A stretch of DNA of 64,000 nucleotides from Trinickia diaoshuihuensis (lineage in GTDB: Bacteria > Pseudomonadota > Gammaproteobacteria > Burkholderiales > Burkholderiaceae), in NCBI RefSeq assembly GCF_003390925.1, contig NZ_QUBS01000018.1:62001-126000 (forward strand), in the 5' to 3' direction. Shown piece by piece: positions 9,195 to 17,979 of the stretch. The position numbers were made by a program, and so were the translations under genes. Under the pieces are notes generated by a model that had not been told where the DNA came from, ran no database searches, and saw nothing but the letters and a program-made list of their open reading frames with translations. Positions within the stretch are counted from its first letter, which is position 1. Each line of letters opens with the position of its first letter.

Positions 9195-10415
9195 ATGAAA
9201 GACGCAATGAGCCCCGCGCCGATCGAGACGATTCTCTTTGGTGCCTTCGATCGGCACAACTTCGGCGATCTGCTTTTCCCGCACGTGTTGGCCCGAATGC
9301 TGCCGGGCCGGCGGCTGCGGTTCGCGGGTTTGGCGGGACGCGATCTACGAGAATTCGGCGGGCATCGCGTCGAAGCGATTGCGACGCAACTCGGCTCGAC
9401 GGGCGACCAATCGTTCGACATCGTCCACGTAGGCGGCGAGTTACTGACTTGCGACGCGTGGGAAGCAGCCGTCATGCTCGCACCCGAAGACCAAGTGCAC
9501 GCGCGCATCGGCGCGCAACGGGAGTGGTTGCGCCATCCGCGCGAATGGGCGCTCGCTAATCTAGGCCTACCGGCGCATGCCCCATACGTCTTGTCCAAAG
9601 CGGATTTCTCTTGCGCGCGCCGGGTACTGTTTAATGCGGTCGGCGGCGTCGAACTCGGGGAGCGCGACGCGCTCATGCGCGCCGAGGTGATCGACGCACT
9701 GAAGCATGCCGACGACATTACCGTGCGCGACGCCGTCACCCAACGCCTACTCGAAGCGGAAGGCATCGCGACGCGGCGCCTGCCCGACCCGGCGGTCATG
9801 GTCGCAGAACTTTTCGGCGAGACCGTGCGCGAGCATGCCATGGGCGAGACCGTATCTTCGATCCGAGAAGCATGCCGGAACGGCTATCTCGCCGTGCAGT
9901 TCAGCGCCGACTTCGCCGATGACCGGACGCTCGACGAAATCGCCACGCAGCTCGATACTGCCGCGGCTTCGAACGATCTAGGCGTCGCCTTCTTTCGCGC
10001 GGGCATCGCGCCGTGGCATGACACGCTGGAAGCCTATGAACGGACGCGGCTGCGCATGCGAACACCGTCGGCCCGCCTCATGGCGTCGGCGAATCTTTGG
10101 GATATCTGCGCCGTAATTGCCGGTAGCCGCGCCTATTGCGGCAGCAGCCTTCACGGCAGTATCGTCGCGGCCGCCTTCGCCGTGCCGCATTTAAATTTGC
10201 GCCACCCTGCTCGTACGACCGCGCACAGCAAGCAGACGGCATTCGCTCGCACGTGGGAGGACGCGTCAGCGCCCGGCGAGGTCGGCGTGCCATACCTCGC
10301 GCAGGGCATCGCCACCGCGCTCGGCGTCGATCGGCGGCGGCTGGAGCGCCGCGCACAAGCGCTCGTCGACGACTATCGAGCCGGCTTCGAACGTGCCGTC
10401 GCGCTCACAGGTTGA
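9195..10415 (+). CDS. Polysaccharide pyruvyl transferase family protein
   Basis: The 406-residue protein has features of the polysaccharide pyruvyl transferase family, members of which add pyruvate ketals to surface sugars. The N-terminal ETILFGAFDRHNFGDLLFPH is the typical GAYDxxNxGD motif, and the C-terminal half contains SRAYCGSSLHGSIVAAAFAVPHLNL, the conserved SRLHGxxxA-type block. No signal peptide or membrane helix is seen. The start may be 9195 or the second ATG at 9207. It stands alone, facing a MocR regulator gene, so no sugar-polymer operon helps define its substrate. Confidence 0.8.
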   Translation: MKDAMSPAPIETILFGAFDRHNFGDLLFPHVLARMLPGRRLRFAGLAGRDLREFGGHRVEAIATQLGSTGDQSFDIVHVGGELLTCDAWEAAVMLAPEDQVHARIGAQREWLRHPREWALANLGLPAHAPYVLSKADFSCARRVLFNAVGGVELGERDALMRAEVIDALKHADDITVRDAVTQRLLEAEGIATRRLPDPAVMVAELFGETVREHAMGETVSSIREACRNGYLAVQFSADFADDRTLDEIATQLDTAAASNDLGVAFFRAGIAPWHDTLEAYERTRLRMRTPSARLMASANLWDICAVIAGSRAYCGSSLHGSIVAAAFAVPHLNLRHPARTTAHSKQTAFARTWEDASAPGEVGVPYLAQGIATALGVDRRRLERRAQALVDDYRAGFERAVALTG

Positions 10416-10429
10416 CGCACGGGCAGGTG

Positions 10430-11977
10430 CTAAGAAGAGCCGCCCGTCGCAGCGTCTACGATAACGGCGCTTAGCCGCCGTGCCGCATCGATCATCTGCG
10501 CGTGGCTGAATCCGCCGAAACCTAGGACCAAGCCCGGCCGCGCCGTACCGGGCGCGAACATCGGCGAGACAGCGCGGACCGAAACCCCGGCGCGGACCGC
10601 CGCCTCGGCGACGAGGCAATCGTCGACGCCGGGCGCCAGCCACAGGACCAGATGCATACCTTGATCGCCCGGCTCCACCCAAGCCACATCGCTGGGCAAC
10701 AGCGCCTCGATCGTCTCGATCAGCTTCGCTCGATAGACCGCGTAGACGTTGCGCACGCGACGCACGTGGCGCTCCAGATGCCCCTCGGCCAAGAATGCCG
10801 CCAGCACATATTGATCCGCGTTGGGCGGATGACGGTCCATCAGCACGCGCGCGCCGCAAAAGGCATCGACCAGCGTATCGGGAACGATCGCGTAGCCCGC
10901 CCGCAACGAGGGGAACAGGATCTTGCTGAACGTGCCGAGATATACGACCCGCTCCGGCTCCAACCCCTGCAACGACGGAAAAGGATAGCCCTGGTATCGA
11001 AGTTCGCTGTCGTAGTCGTCCTCGACGATCCACGCATGGGCGGCCCTCGCCCATTCGAGCAACGCGCCACGCCGTGCCATGCTCATCGGCATACCCAACG
11101 GATACTGATGCGAGGGCGTCACGAACGCCGCCCGCGCGCGCGGCGCCATGTCGATCCCGGCCCGAACGTCGATCCCTTCGGCGTCGACGGGTACGCGTAT
11201 CGTCGTCTCCCGATGCCCCCTGCTTTCGAGCACGGCGGTAACGCCGCGATAAGCCGGGTTTTCCGCCCAGACTTGATCGCCGGGCGCCAACAGGACCTGA
11301 CTCGCGAGAAAGAGCCCTTGCTGGGTGCCGCTCGTCACGATGACTTGGCCTGGCTCGCAGCGGACGGAGCGCGACTTTCGAACGTAGTGGGCGATCGCCT
11401 CGCGCAAAGCCCAAGCCCCGAGCGGATCGCCGTATCCCGCGGGCGCGCCGGGACCCTTCGCGCGCAGCTTGTTGCCGAGCTTGCGCCAGACATCGCCTGG
11501 CGCCGTCGATTCCATCGGCACGGACACCGCGAACGGAACGGGCGCGAGGGGCTTGAATTCGCGAGCGATACGCGCGAACGACGCCGCCGGTTCAGGCAAG
11601 CCCATCGAGTCCTTCGCCAAGCGAGCCGCACGCTCCTCGCTCGGCGCCGGCGAAGGTGCTCGATGCGCCGATCTGCTGCCGCGCGAACGAGCTTGCTGCG
11701 GCCCCGGCAGCGCCATGGCGACGCACGTGCCGGAGCCCGCCTTCGCCGTCAAGAATCCTTCTGCAATGAGCTGTTCGTAGGCCGCGAGCACAGTGCCGCG
11801 CGAGACGCCGAGCGCCACGGCCAGCAATCGTGTCGAGGGCAACGTATCGCCGGCTCGAAGCTCGCCTTTGCGCACCGCCTCGCGCAACGCCTGCATCACC
11901 TGACGGCTCAAATTCCCCACCGAGGGATCCAAGGTGCCGATCGACGGAATATCGGCGATTCGAGCCGTCCTCGCCAT
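10430..11977 (-). CDS. MocR-type transcriptional regulator (GntR HTH fused to PLP aminotransferase fold)
   Basis: The 515-residue protein has an N-terminal winged-helix domain (LREAVRKGELRAGDTLPSTR, ALGVSRGTVLAAYEQLIAEGFL, about residues 25-80). A fold-type I aminotransferase domain follows, with the PLP lysine in GTFSKILFPSLRAG. Such proteins use PLP or an adduct as effector rather than as an enzyme. The ATG at 11977 is preferred over a TTG five codons earlier. It is transcribed divergently from the PaiB-like and LysE-like genes, which makes it their probable regulator, as in PdxR-type divergons. The effector is not known. Confidence 0.92.
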   Translation of the reverse strand: MARTARIADIPSIGTLDPSVGNLSRQVMQALREAVRKGELRAGDTLPSTRLLAVALGVSRGTVLAAYEQLIAEGFLTAKAGSGTCVAMALPGPQQARSRGSRSAHRAPSPAPSEERAARLAKDSMGLPEPAASFARIAREFKPLAPVPFAVSVPMESTAPGDVWRKLGNKLRAKGPGAPAGYGDPLGAWALREAIAHYVRKSRSVRCEPGQVIVTSGTQQGLFLASQVLLAPGDQVWAENPAYRGVTAVLESRGHRETTIRVPVDAEGIDVRAGIDMAPRARAAFVTPSHQYPLGMPMSMARRGALLEWARAAHAWIVEDDYDSELRYQGYPFPSLQGLEPERVVYLGTFSKILFPSLRAGYAIVPDTLVDAFCGARVLMDRHPPNADQYVLAAFLAEGHLERHVRRVRNVYAVYRAKLIETIEALLPSDVAWVEPGDQGMHLVLWLAPGVDDCLVAEAAVRAGVSVRAVSPMFAPGTARPGLVLGFGGFSHAQMIDAARRLSAVIVDAATGGSS

Positions 11978-12098
11978 AATTGTGGCCCACAAAAATCAAC
12001 ATAAATTGGACCTATAGCATAAGCCACTTTACTTGCACAATCGCGGTAATCCATTCGGAGTCATCGCCCATCCACACCGTTGCCTCGTAGAGAAACTC

Positions 12099-12740
12099 AT
12101 GTACATTCCCGCCGATTACAACGAACCTCGCGTGGAGGTCTTGCATGCGTGCATCGCGCAACATCCGTTTGGGATGCTCGTCACCCACGGCGTCAATGGG
12201 CTCGATGCCATCCACATTCCGTTCGAACTCGACACGCAAGCGGGCGGGCTCGGCATCCTGCGCGCGCATGTGGCCCGGGCGAACCCAGTCTGGCAGGATG
12301 TCGCGAACGGTGACGAGGTGCTCGTCGTGTTCCGGGCGGCGGATGCCTACATTTCGCCGAACTGGTATCCGAGCAAGCACGAGACGCACCGCGAAGTGCC
12401 GACATGGAATTACATCGTCGTCCATGCGCATGGGCGCATCACGGTTCGCGACGACACCAAATATGTGCGCGGGGTCGTCGCACGGCTCACGCGCACGCAC
12501 GAGGCGGCGCAGCCTCGACCGTGGAAGATGGGCGATGCGCCGGCCGACTACATCGAGACGCTGCTGAGCGAGATCGTCGGATTGGAAATCGAGGTCACCC
12601 GCTTGGTCGGCAAAAGCAAGCTAGGCCAAAACAAGGACGCGCGGGACATAGAAGGCGCCGGAGAAGGACTGCGTGCCAGCGGACACTGTGTCATGGGCGA
12701 TGCGATGCTTGCGGAAGCCGCGCGTAAACGCAACAAGTAG
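12099..12740 (+). CDS. FMN-binding negative transcriptional regulator, PaiB family
   Basis: The 213-residue product matches PaiB. The N-terminal MYIPADYNEPR, the central AYISPNWYPSKHETHREVPTWNY and KLGQNKDARD near the end are all family hallmarks of a flavin-reductase-like split-barrel fold. The family was described as a repressor in Bacillus, but many members are uncharacterised and may simply bind FMN. It follows the divergent MocR promoter region and precedes a LysE-type exporter gene; a hairpin (12741-12747 with 12762-12768) lies between them. Confidence 0.92.
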   Translation: MYIPADYNEPRVEVLHACIAQHPFGMLVTHGVNGLDAIHIPFELDTQAGGLGILRAHVARANPVWQDVANGDEVLVVFRAADAYISPNWYPSKHETHREVPTWNYIVVHAHGRITVRDDTKYVRGVVARLTRTHEAAQPRPWKMGDAPADYIETLLSEIVGLEIEVTRLVGKSKLGQNKDARDIEGAGEGLRASGHCVMGDAMLAEAARKRNK

Positions 12741-12845
12741 CCTGGCCCAAGTCACACGACTGGCCAGGTCGAACGCAAGAAAATTGACCCTGGCGAACAG
12801 TGCCCGATCGACAACAATCGAGTCTCGCCATTTATTCAAAGAGCC

Positions 12846-13484
12846 ATGATGTCGGCCAATACTTTTTTCTCAGCCAATCTTCTGCTTGCCTACACCGCGT
12901 ATTTCGTCGGCACCGCCAGCCCGGGACCGAGCAATCTCGCGATCATGTCGATTGCGGCCAATAACGGTCGCAAAGCAGCGCTCGCATTCGCAGCGGGCGT
13001 CATTTCCGGCTCGATGTTTTGGGCGAGCATCGCGACGGTAGGCATTTCGGCGGCCTTGATCGCCTATTCGCACTTCATCGTCGCGATCAAAATCTTCGGC
13101 GGTGTTTATCTGCTGTGGCTCGCTTTCAAATCGGGCCGCACGGCGCTCTCGGCGACGGCTGGCGGTGCGCTGGAGCGCGATCGTCCCGCCACTTTGAAGG
13201 CGCTCTATGTCAAAGGCGCGTTGCTGCATTTGACCAATCCGAAAGCCATCTTGGTCTGGGTGTCGATCGTCGCACTTTCGTCCAATAGCTCCGGCGCGAC
13301 GCATGGCGCCGTCATTCCGGGTTGCGCGGTAATCGGCACGTTCGTCTTCAGCGGATACGCCGTGCTGTTTTCCATCGACCGCGCCCGGCGCATTTACAAG
13401 CGCACGCGTCGCGCGTTGGAAGGCTGCCTCGCGGTCGTTTTCGGGGTGGCCGGCGTGCGGCTGCTCGGTTGGTCGTCGACGTAA
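12846..13484 (+). CDS. LysE/RhtB family amino acid exporter
   Basis: The 212-residue protein has the six-helix pattern of LysE/RhtB transporters and the conserved N-terminal segment YFVGTASPGPSNLAIM (about residues 19-34). The central LTNPKAILVWVSIVAL is the second conserved block. It should export an amino acid or derivative across the inner membrane. It follows the PaiB-like gene by 105 bases and the pair is divergent from a MocR gene, so export may be induced by an amine or amino acid sensed by MocR. The substrate is inference only. Confidence 0.93.
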   Translation: MMSANTFFSANLLLAYTAYFVGTASPGPSNLAIMSIAANNGRKAALAFAAGVISGSMFWASIATVGISAALIAYSHFIVAIKIFGGVYLLWLAFKSGRTALSATAGGALERDRPATLKALYVKGALLHLTNPKAILVWVSIVALSSNSSGATHGAVIPGCAVIGTFVFSGYAVLFSIDRARRIYKRTRRALEGCLAVVFGVAGVRLLGWSST

Positions 13485-13554
13485 ATCGAGGACACTGGAC
13501 GAAGATAATCGAAACGAGCACGGCGGCGGTTCATGGCGCCGTTATCGCAAAAGA

Positions 13555-13590
13555 AAAAACCCTGACGAGCCGAAGCTGGTCAGGGTTTTT
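13555..13590. terminator. Bidirectional terminator between the LysE gene and the tRNA operon
   Basis: A perfect 12-bp stem (13555-13566 with 13579-13590) has A-run and T-run ends. It can terminate the tRNA operon on the minus strand and the LysE gene on the plus strand. Confidence 0.93.
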
Positions 13591-13593
13591 ATT

Positions 13594-13667
13594 TGGAGGC
13601 GCGAGCCGGAGTCGAACCGGCCTACACGGCTTTGCAGGCCGCTGCATAACCGCTTTGCTATCGCGCC
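13594..13667 (-). tRNA. tRNA-Cys (GCA)
   Basis: A 74-base cloverleaf with a GGCGCGA acceptor arm, anticodon loop CTGCAAA (anticodon GCA) and the GGTTCGACTCC T-arm. The CCA end is encoded. It is the last gene of a three-tRNA operon. Confidence 0.97.
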
Positions 13668-13757
13668 AAAACCGGATGCACCGGAGTATCGACGCCGCGC
13701 AATGCGCGCGGACGTTCCGGCTGTTTGTTTAGCACACTCACCGTGACGGGCCGCTAA

Positions 13758-13781
13758 ACAAAAAGGGAAGCTTAGCTTCCC
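13758..13781 (-). terminator. Hairpin with T-run after the first-listed tRNA-Gly
   Basis: GGGAAGC and GCTTCCC (13765-13771 with 13775-13781) form a 7-bp stem followed on the minus strand by five Ts. It may attenuate readthrough into tRNA-Cys or serve in processing. The three-base loop makes it moderate in strength. Confidence 0.65.
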
Positions 13782-13789
13782 CCTATACC

Positions 13790-13865
13790 TGGAGCGGGAG
13801 ACGAGTCTCGAACTCGCGACCTCAACCTTGGCAAGGTTGCGCTCTACCAACTGAGCTACTCCCGC
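13790..13865 (-). tRNA. tRNA-Gly (GCC), copy 2 in the operon
   Basis: A 76-base cloverleaf with GCGGGAG acceptor stem, anticodon loop containing GCC, standard T-arm and encoded CCA. Its sequence is identical to the copy at 13930-14005. Confidence 0.97.
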
Positions 13866-13929
13866 GTATCCTACCTACTGCTTCGCGGCACCTCGACGAA
13901 TTGCTCCGCACGACATACCGCATCGAAAC

Positions 13930-14005
13930 TGGAGCGGGAGACGAGTCTCGAACTCGCGACCTCAACCTTGGCAAGGTTGCGCTCTACCAACTGAGCTACT
14001 CCCGC
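13930..14005 (-). tRNA. tRNA-Gly (GCC), copy 1 in the operon
   Basis: First gene of the operon by transcription order. All 76 bases match the second copy. A strong promoter lies just upstream at 14073-14101. Confidence 0.97.
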
Positions 14006-14072
14006 AGTTTGCTGCTTGCTTTTTCTACTACTTCCGACTGACTCGCTAACCTGCGTGCGTCGGAGAAGCGAG

Positions 14073-14101
14073 ATTATGTATAAACCGCTGAAACGTGTCA
14101 A
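14073..14101 (-). promoter_or_regulatory. Sigma-70 promoter of the Gly-Gly-Cys tRNA operon
   Basis: On the minus strand, TTGACA (14101-14096) and CATAAT (14078-14073) are separated by 17 bases. This is a near-consensus housekeeping promoter about 60 bases before the first tRNA. Confidence 0.85.
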
Positions 14102-14202
14102 CACTTTTTGCATCGATCGATCGGCGACGTATCGTGGTCAGCGCTAGGCTCCCACCGGCGGGCACTACGCAGCACCCGCTCGCGGGCCCGTCGATCCGAT
14201 CC

Positions 14203-15546
14203 TTAGAACCGCGTCTCGCGCGCGGCGCGCAGAAACGTATCCAAGAGCGGCGTGCAATCGAGCAACTCATCGCCGCCCGCCCGGTGAAATTCGGGGTGCC
14301 ACTGCACGCCGACGACAAACGGCGCGCGCCGGTAGCGAACCGCCTCGATGAGCCCGTCGCTCGCCGAGACGGCCTCGATGTTCAGATCGCGTCCGAGCGT
14401 CCTCACCGCTTGGTGATGGATCGAATTGACGATGGCCTCGCGCCGGCCAGGAAACATACTGGCCAGCGTCGAGCCGTCGGGAAAGCGCACCGAGTGCCGA
14501 TGCTGATCGTAGAACTCGCTCACGTGGACGCCCGCCGTCGGAACCTCCGTGGCGATGTCCTGATACAGCGTGCCGCCGAACGCGACGTTGATCAGTTGGC
14601 ACCCCCGGCAAATGCCGAGCACCGGCTTGCCCGATTCGATGAACTCATAAAGCAGCTCCAGTTCGTACATGTCGCGCACGCGATCGCCGGGCCACTCCGG
14701 CCGCATGTCGCTCGCCGCATAAGTCTGCGGAGAAACATCCGCGCCGCCTTGCAGCAGCAGACCATCGAGATGCTTCGCGTAGTCGCGCAAGCGAATATTG
14801 CTCGGGTGCAGCATGCCTTGATGACCGACGGTCGGAATCATGAACACCATGACATCGCGCGACATCACCCAGTGCGCGACGGACTCCTCGAGGTATTGCA
14901 GCGTCTTGCCGCGCAGCCCGCGCGCACCCGGCTCCGGGTGGAAGATTCGCGCCGATACGCCGATGCGCAGCGTCCGCTGCGTAATGCGCTGCCCCGCCCG
15001 GTCGAACAATTGCCGCGCCCTGGCCGCGAGGGTCCGGCCCAACACGGACCACGGCGAATCGTTATGCCGCAGGTAGGCGGGCTGCGTCTGCGCGACGGTG
15101 CTCGCGGGCGGCGGGCGCGGCGAGTCGAAATCAGGCGGCGCGCCGAAGCCCGGCGGCGGCGCACCGGGCACGGTCTCTCGCGCGATTTGCGCCGCATGCT
15201 CCTGGGCTGCCGTCTGCGCCGCGGCCGTGGATTTCGCTTGCGCGGCGTCGGCCTCCAAGCTCGTACCGGGCCGCACCGGCGAGGTGGGCGCCACGGCGGA
15301 TGCGGAGTCGAGCGCATCCGTCGCGGCCCGCGCGGCGGCGCTCGGCGTATCCGTGGCATTGGACGTCGTGGCCACACCGGTGGCGCCGGGCACCCCGGGC
15401 GGCTGCGCGCCGCTCGCCGGGAGCGTTGGCGATCCGGCGGGCGGCGTGACGGCAGTGGGAGAATCCGGGGGTGGGACCGGAGAGGTGGACGCAGTAGAAG
15501 ACTCTGAGCCGGGGCGATCGGCGTTCGGCGGCGTGGTTTCGCTCAT
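14203..15546 (-). CDS. Gamma-glutamyl-gamma-aminobutyrate hydrolase family protein with long disordered N-terminus
   Basis: The C-terminal part (about residues 190-447) is a class I glutamine-amidotransferase-like domain of the PuuD family. The nucleophile cysteine sits in GICRGCQLINVAFGG and the His/Glu pair in VQWHPEF. PuuD cleaves gamma-glutamyl-GABA in putrescine breakdown. The first ~185 residues are rich in Pro, Ala, Ser and Thr and look unstructured, with no signal peptide; PuuD itself lacks such a region. The start at 15546 is taken as the best ATG, but in-frame starts at 15585 and 15618 remain possible. No putrescine genes lie nearby, so the substrate is uncertain. Confidence 0.85.
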   Translation of the reverse strand: MSETTPPNADRPGSESSTASTSPVPPPDSPTAVTPPAGSPTLPASGAQPPGVPGATGVATTSNATDTPSAAARAATDALDSASAVAPTSPVRPGTSLEADAAQAKSTAAAQTAAQEHAAQIARETVPGAPPPGFGAPPDFDSPRPPPASTVAQTQPAYLRHNDSPWSVLGRTLAARARQLFDRAGQRITQRTLRIGVSARIFHPEPGARGLRGKTLQYLEESVAHWVMSRDVMVFMIPTVGHQGMLHPSNIRLRDYAKHLDGLLLQGGADVSPQTYAASDMRPEWPGDRVRDMYELELLYEFIESGKPVLGICRGCQLINVAFGGTLYQDIATEVPTAGVHVSEFYDQHRHSVRFPDGSTLASMFPGRREAIVNSIHHQAVRTLGRDLNIEAVSASDGLIEAVRYRRAPFVVGVQWHPEFHRAGGDELLDCTPLLDTFLRAARETRF

Positions 15547-15775
15547 AACGATAGGCAGGCGCGTCGGCGATGAAATTGAATTCATTATCCGCCACTGAAC
15601 CGGCGGGTCGCAAATCACCTCTTTTTCGCGGCCGGGAGCGCGATCCGCGAAAAAAAAGGGCAGCAGTTACAATCGCCGATAAAGGGTTGCCCGCAACGCC
15701 CGGTTCGTTCATCCACCCGCGCTCGCGGTTGCGGCATTGCGTCGCGCCAAGTCCACAGCTTCGATTCGACACCTT

Positions 15776-17155
15776 ATGGCCACCGATTTCGTCCCATTCC
15801 CGCCGCTCGCCCGCCTCGCCTCCGATTTGGCGCAAGGGCATACGACGAGCCGCGCGCTAGTCGAAACAGCCCTCGAGCGGATCGCCGATCCAGCCGGGCA
15901 AGGCGCCACCGTTTTCCTCGAAGTGGACGCCGAGCACGCGCGGGCCAGCGCCGATGCGTTCGACCGCTTACGTGCAGCGGGCACGGTGCTGTCTCCGCTC
16001 GCGGGCATCCCGGTGTCGGTAAAGGACTTGTTCGACGTACAGGGCCAGGTGACGCGCGCCGGTTCGCGCGTGCTGGACGGCGCCCCGCCCGCCGGGGCCG
16101 ACGCCCCGGCCGTCGCTCGCCTGCGTCGCGCGGGCGCGGTCATCGTCGGACGCACGAACATGACGGAGTTCGCCTATTCGGGGCTCGGTCTCAATCCCCA
16201 TTACGGCACGCCGCTCTCTCCGTATCGCCGCGGCGAGCCCGGCGAGGCGCGCATCGCGGGCGGGTCGTCCTCGGGCGCGGCGGCGTCCGTCGCGGACGGC
16301 ATGGCCGCCGTCGCCCTCGGCAGCGACACCGGCGGATCGATCCGCATCCCCGCCGCCCTGTGCGGACTGACCGGCTTCAAGCCGACCGCCAGCCGCGTGC
16401 CGAGGCAAGGCGCCGTGCCGCTCTCGACGACGCTCGACTCGTTCGGACCCATCGGCGTATCGGTCTCGTGTTGCGCCCTCGTCGATCGCATTCTCGCCGG
16501 GCTGCCGCCGCAGGTGCCTGACGCCCGGCCGCTCGAAGGGCTGCGCCTGGGCGTGCTCAACCATTTCGTCACCGATGGCATGGACCGCGAAGTCGCCGCC
16601 GCCGTCGAAACGGCGACGAAGCATTTGGAAGCGGCCGGTGCGATTCTCTCCGACGTGCGCTTCGCGCCGCTCGACGATCCCGCATGGCCCTACCGCTTCG
16701 GCATTTCGTCGATGGAAGCCTACGCGTGGCACCGGTCGCTCATCGAAACGCAGGGCGAGCGCTACGACCCGCGCGTGCTCGTCCGGATCAAGAAGAGCGA
16801 AGCGGCCCTGGCGGCCGACTACATCGATTTGCTGGCGCAGCGCGCCGCCTTGATCGAGACGGCGCAACGCACGCTCTGGCGGCGTTTCGACGCGATCGTC
16901 GCGCCCACGGTGCCGATCGTGCCGCCGCGCGTCGCCGAGTGCGATGCCGACGACACGACCTACGCCGAGATCAACGCGCTCGTGTTGCGCAATCCGAGTC
17001 TATTCAACATGCTCGATGCCTGCGCCGTGTCCCTGCCGTGTCACGCGCGCGGCCAGGCACCCGTCGGGCTCATGCTCGCGGCCGCGCCGCACGCGGACGA
17101 GGCCCTGCTCGCCACGGCGCTCGCCGTCGAGCGCGTGCTCGAGTCGATCCGATGA
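15776..17155 (+). CDS. Amidase (amidase signature family)
   Basis: The 459-residue enzyme has the Ser-cisSer-Lys triad of amidase-signature hydrolases: the lysine in GIPVSVKDLFDV, the glycine/serine-rich block IAGGSSSGAAASVADGMA, and the nucleophile serine in GSDTGGSIRIPAALCGLTGFKP. It should hydrolyse a small amide in the cytoplasm. GatA is unlikely, because no gatB/gatC neighbours are present and the length is short of that family. The substrate is unknown. dsbB starts 83 bases downstream. Confidence 0.92.
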   Translation: MATDFVPFPPLARLASDLAQGHTTSRALVETALERIADPAGQGATVFLEVDAEHARASADAFDRLRAAGTVLSPLAGIPVSVKDLFDVQGQVTRAGSRVLDGAPPAGADAPAVARLRRAGAVIVGRTNMTEFAYSGLGLNPHYGTPLSPYRRGEPGEARIAGGSSSGAAASVADGMAAVALGSDTGGSIRIPAALCGLTGFKPTASRVPRQGAVPLSTTLDSFGPIGVSVSCCALVDRILAGLPPQVPDARPLEGLRLGVLNHFVTDGMDREVAAAVETATKHLEAAGAILSDVRFAPLDDPAWPYRFGISSMEAYAWHRSLIETQGERYDPRVLVRIKKSEAALAADYIDLLAQRAALIETAQRTLWRRFDAIVAPTVPIVPPRVAECDADDTTYAEINALVLRNPSLFNMLDACAVSLPCHARGQAPVGLMLAAAPHADEALLATALAVERVLESIR

Positions 17156-17238
17156 AAACCGATACGGCCCGGTTTAACGAACGTTTAAGTGAAAGTACGT
17201 ACCATTGACCGACTTATCTTTTGGGGCGTGAGCCACTC

Positions 17239-17757
17239 ATGAACGATATTCATTCGCTGCGCCGCGAGCGCCGCCTTCTCGCGCTGCTCGGGTTCGTCTG
17301 CCTAGCCCTCGTCGGCGGCGCGCTTTATCTGCAGTTCGTGAAGCACGAGGATCCGTGCCCCCTATGCATCATTCAGCGCTATCTGTTCCTGTTGATCGCG
17401 CTGTTCGCTTTCGTCGGCGCGGCGCGCAAGGGATGGCGCGGCATCGCGCTGTTCGAAACGCTGATCGCCGTCTGCGCCGTTGCGGGAATCGCGGGCGCGG
17501 CCAAGCATTTGTATATCCAACTGAATCCCGGCTTCAGTTGCGGCTTCGATGCGCTGCAGCCGGTCGTCGACAGTTTGCCGCCGGCCCATTGGCTGCCGAG
17601 CGTCTTCAAGGTGGGCGGCCTGTGCGAAACCGTCTATCCGCCCATTCTCGGCATTTTGTTGCCCGGGTGGGCGCTGATCGCCTTCGGGCTCACGTTCGTC
17701 GCGGTCGCGACGAGCTTGTGGCGCCGCCGCGACCGGCGGCGGCTGCACGCTATCTGA
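17239..17757 (+). CDS. dsbB: Disulfide bond formation protein B
   Basis: DsbB reoxidises periplasmic DsbA and passes electrons to quinone. The 172-residue inner-membrane protein has four hydrophobic segments. The first periplasmic loop has the CPLC pair ([13 protein letters not shown]) and the second loop the paired cysteines in FSCGFDALQ and GGLCETVYP. The size is standard. The ATG at 17239 is preferred to a TTG at 17221. Confidence 0.95.
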   Translation: MNDIHSLRRERRLLALLGFVCLALVGGALYLQFVKHEDPCPLCIIQRYLFLLIALFAFVGAARKGWRGIALFETLIAVCAVAGIAGAAKHLYIQLNPGFSCGFDALQPVVDSLPPAHWLPSVFKVGGLCETVYPPILGILLPGWALIAFGLTFVAVATSLWRRRDRRRLHAI

Positions 17758-17979
17758 GCACGCGCGCAAAGCCCCCGCCGCCGCGCGGCAACTTTGCGCT
17801 CCCGGGGGAATCGTATTGACGTCATGAGCGGCCGCGAATAGCGCTCATCAGCGCCAAGCGATGTCTTACGCCCGCGTCGGTGCTATCTTCGGGCATACAT
17901 GGATGGCGATCCACGTGCGCGGGCCCTCTGGCGGGCATTCGCGTAACGCGCGCCTGGTCCCACTTTCGAGGATTCGGCT
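17758..17979. promoter_or_regulatory. Upstream region of the xdhA-guaD operon
   Basis: These 222 bases contain no gene. A TGACGTCA palindrome (17817-17824) is followed by an ATGAGC/GCTCAT inverted repeat (17824-17829 with 17843-17848). Both are candidate regulator sites for the purine operon; neither has a known assigned factor. Confidence 0.35.

Noticed and set aside
10652-12004. Open frame of 450 codons on the plus strand across the MocR gene
   Set aside because: It is antisense to a clearly conserved protein, is rich in Arg/His with no motif, and is explained by the high GC third-position bias of the opposite strand. The same applies to 14095-15507 and 37248-38852.
13790-14005. Transposon-like direct repeat
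   Set aside because: The 76-base repeats are two identical tRNA-Gly genes.
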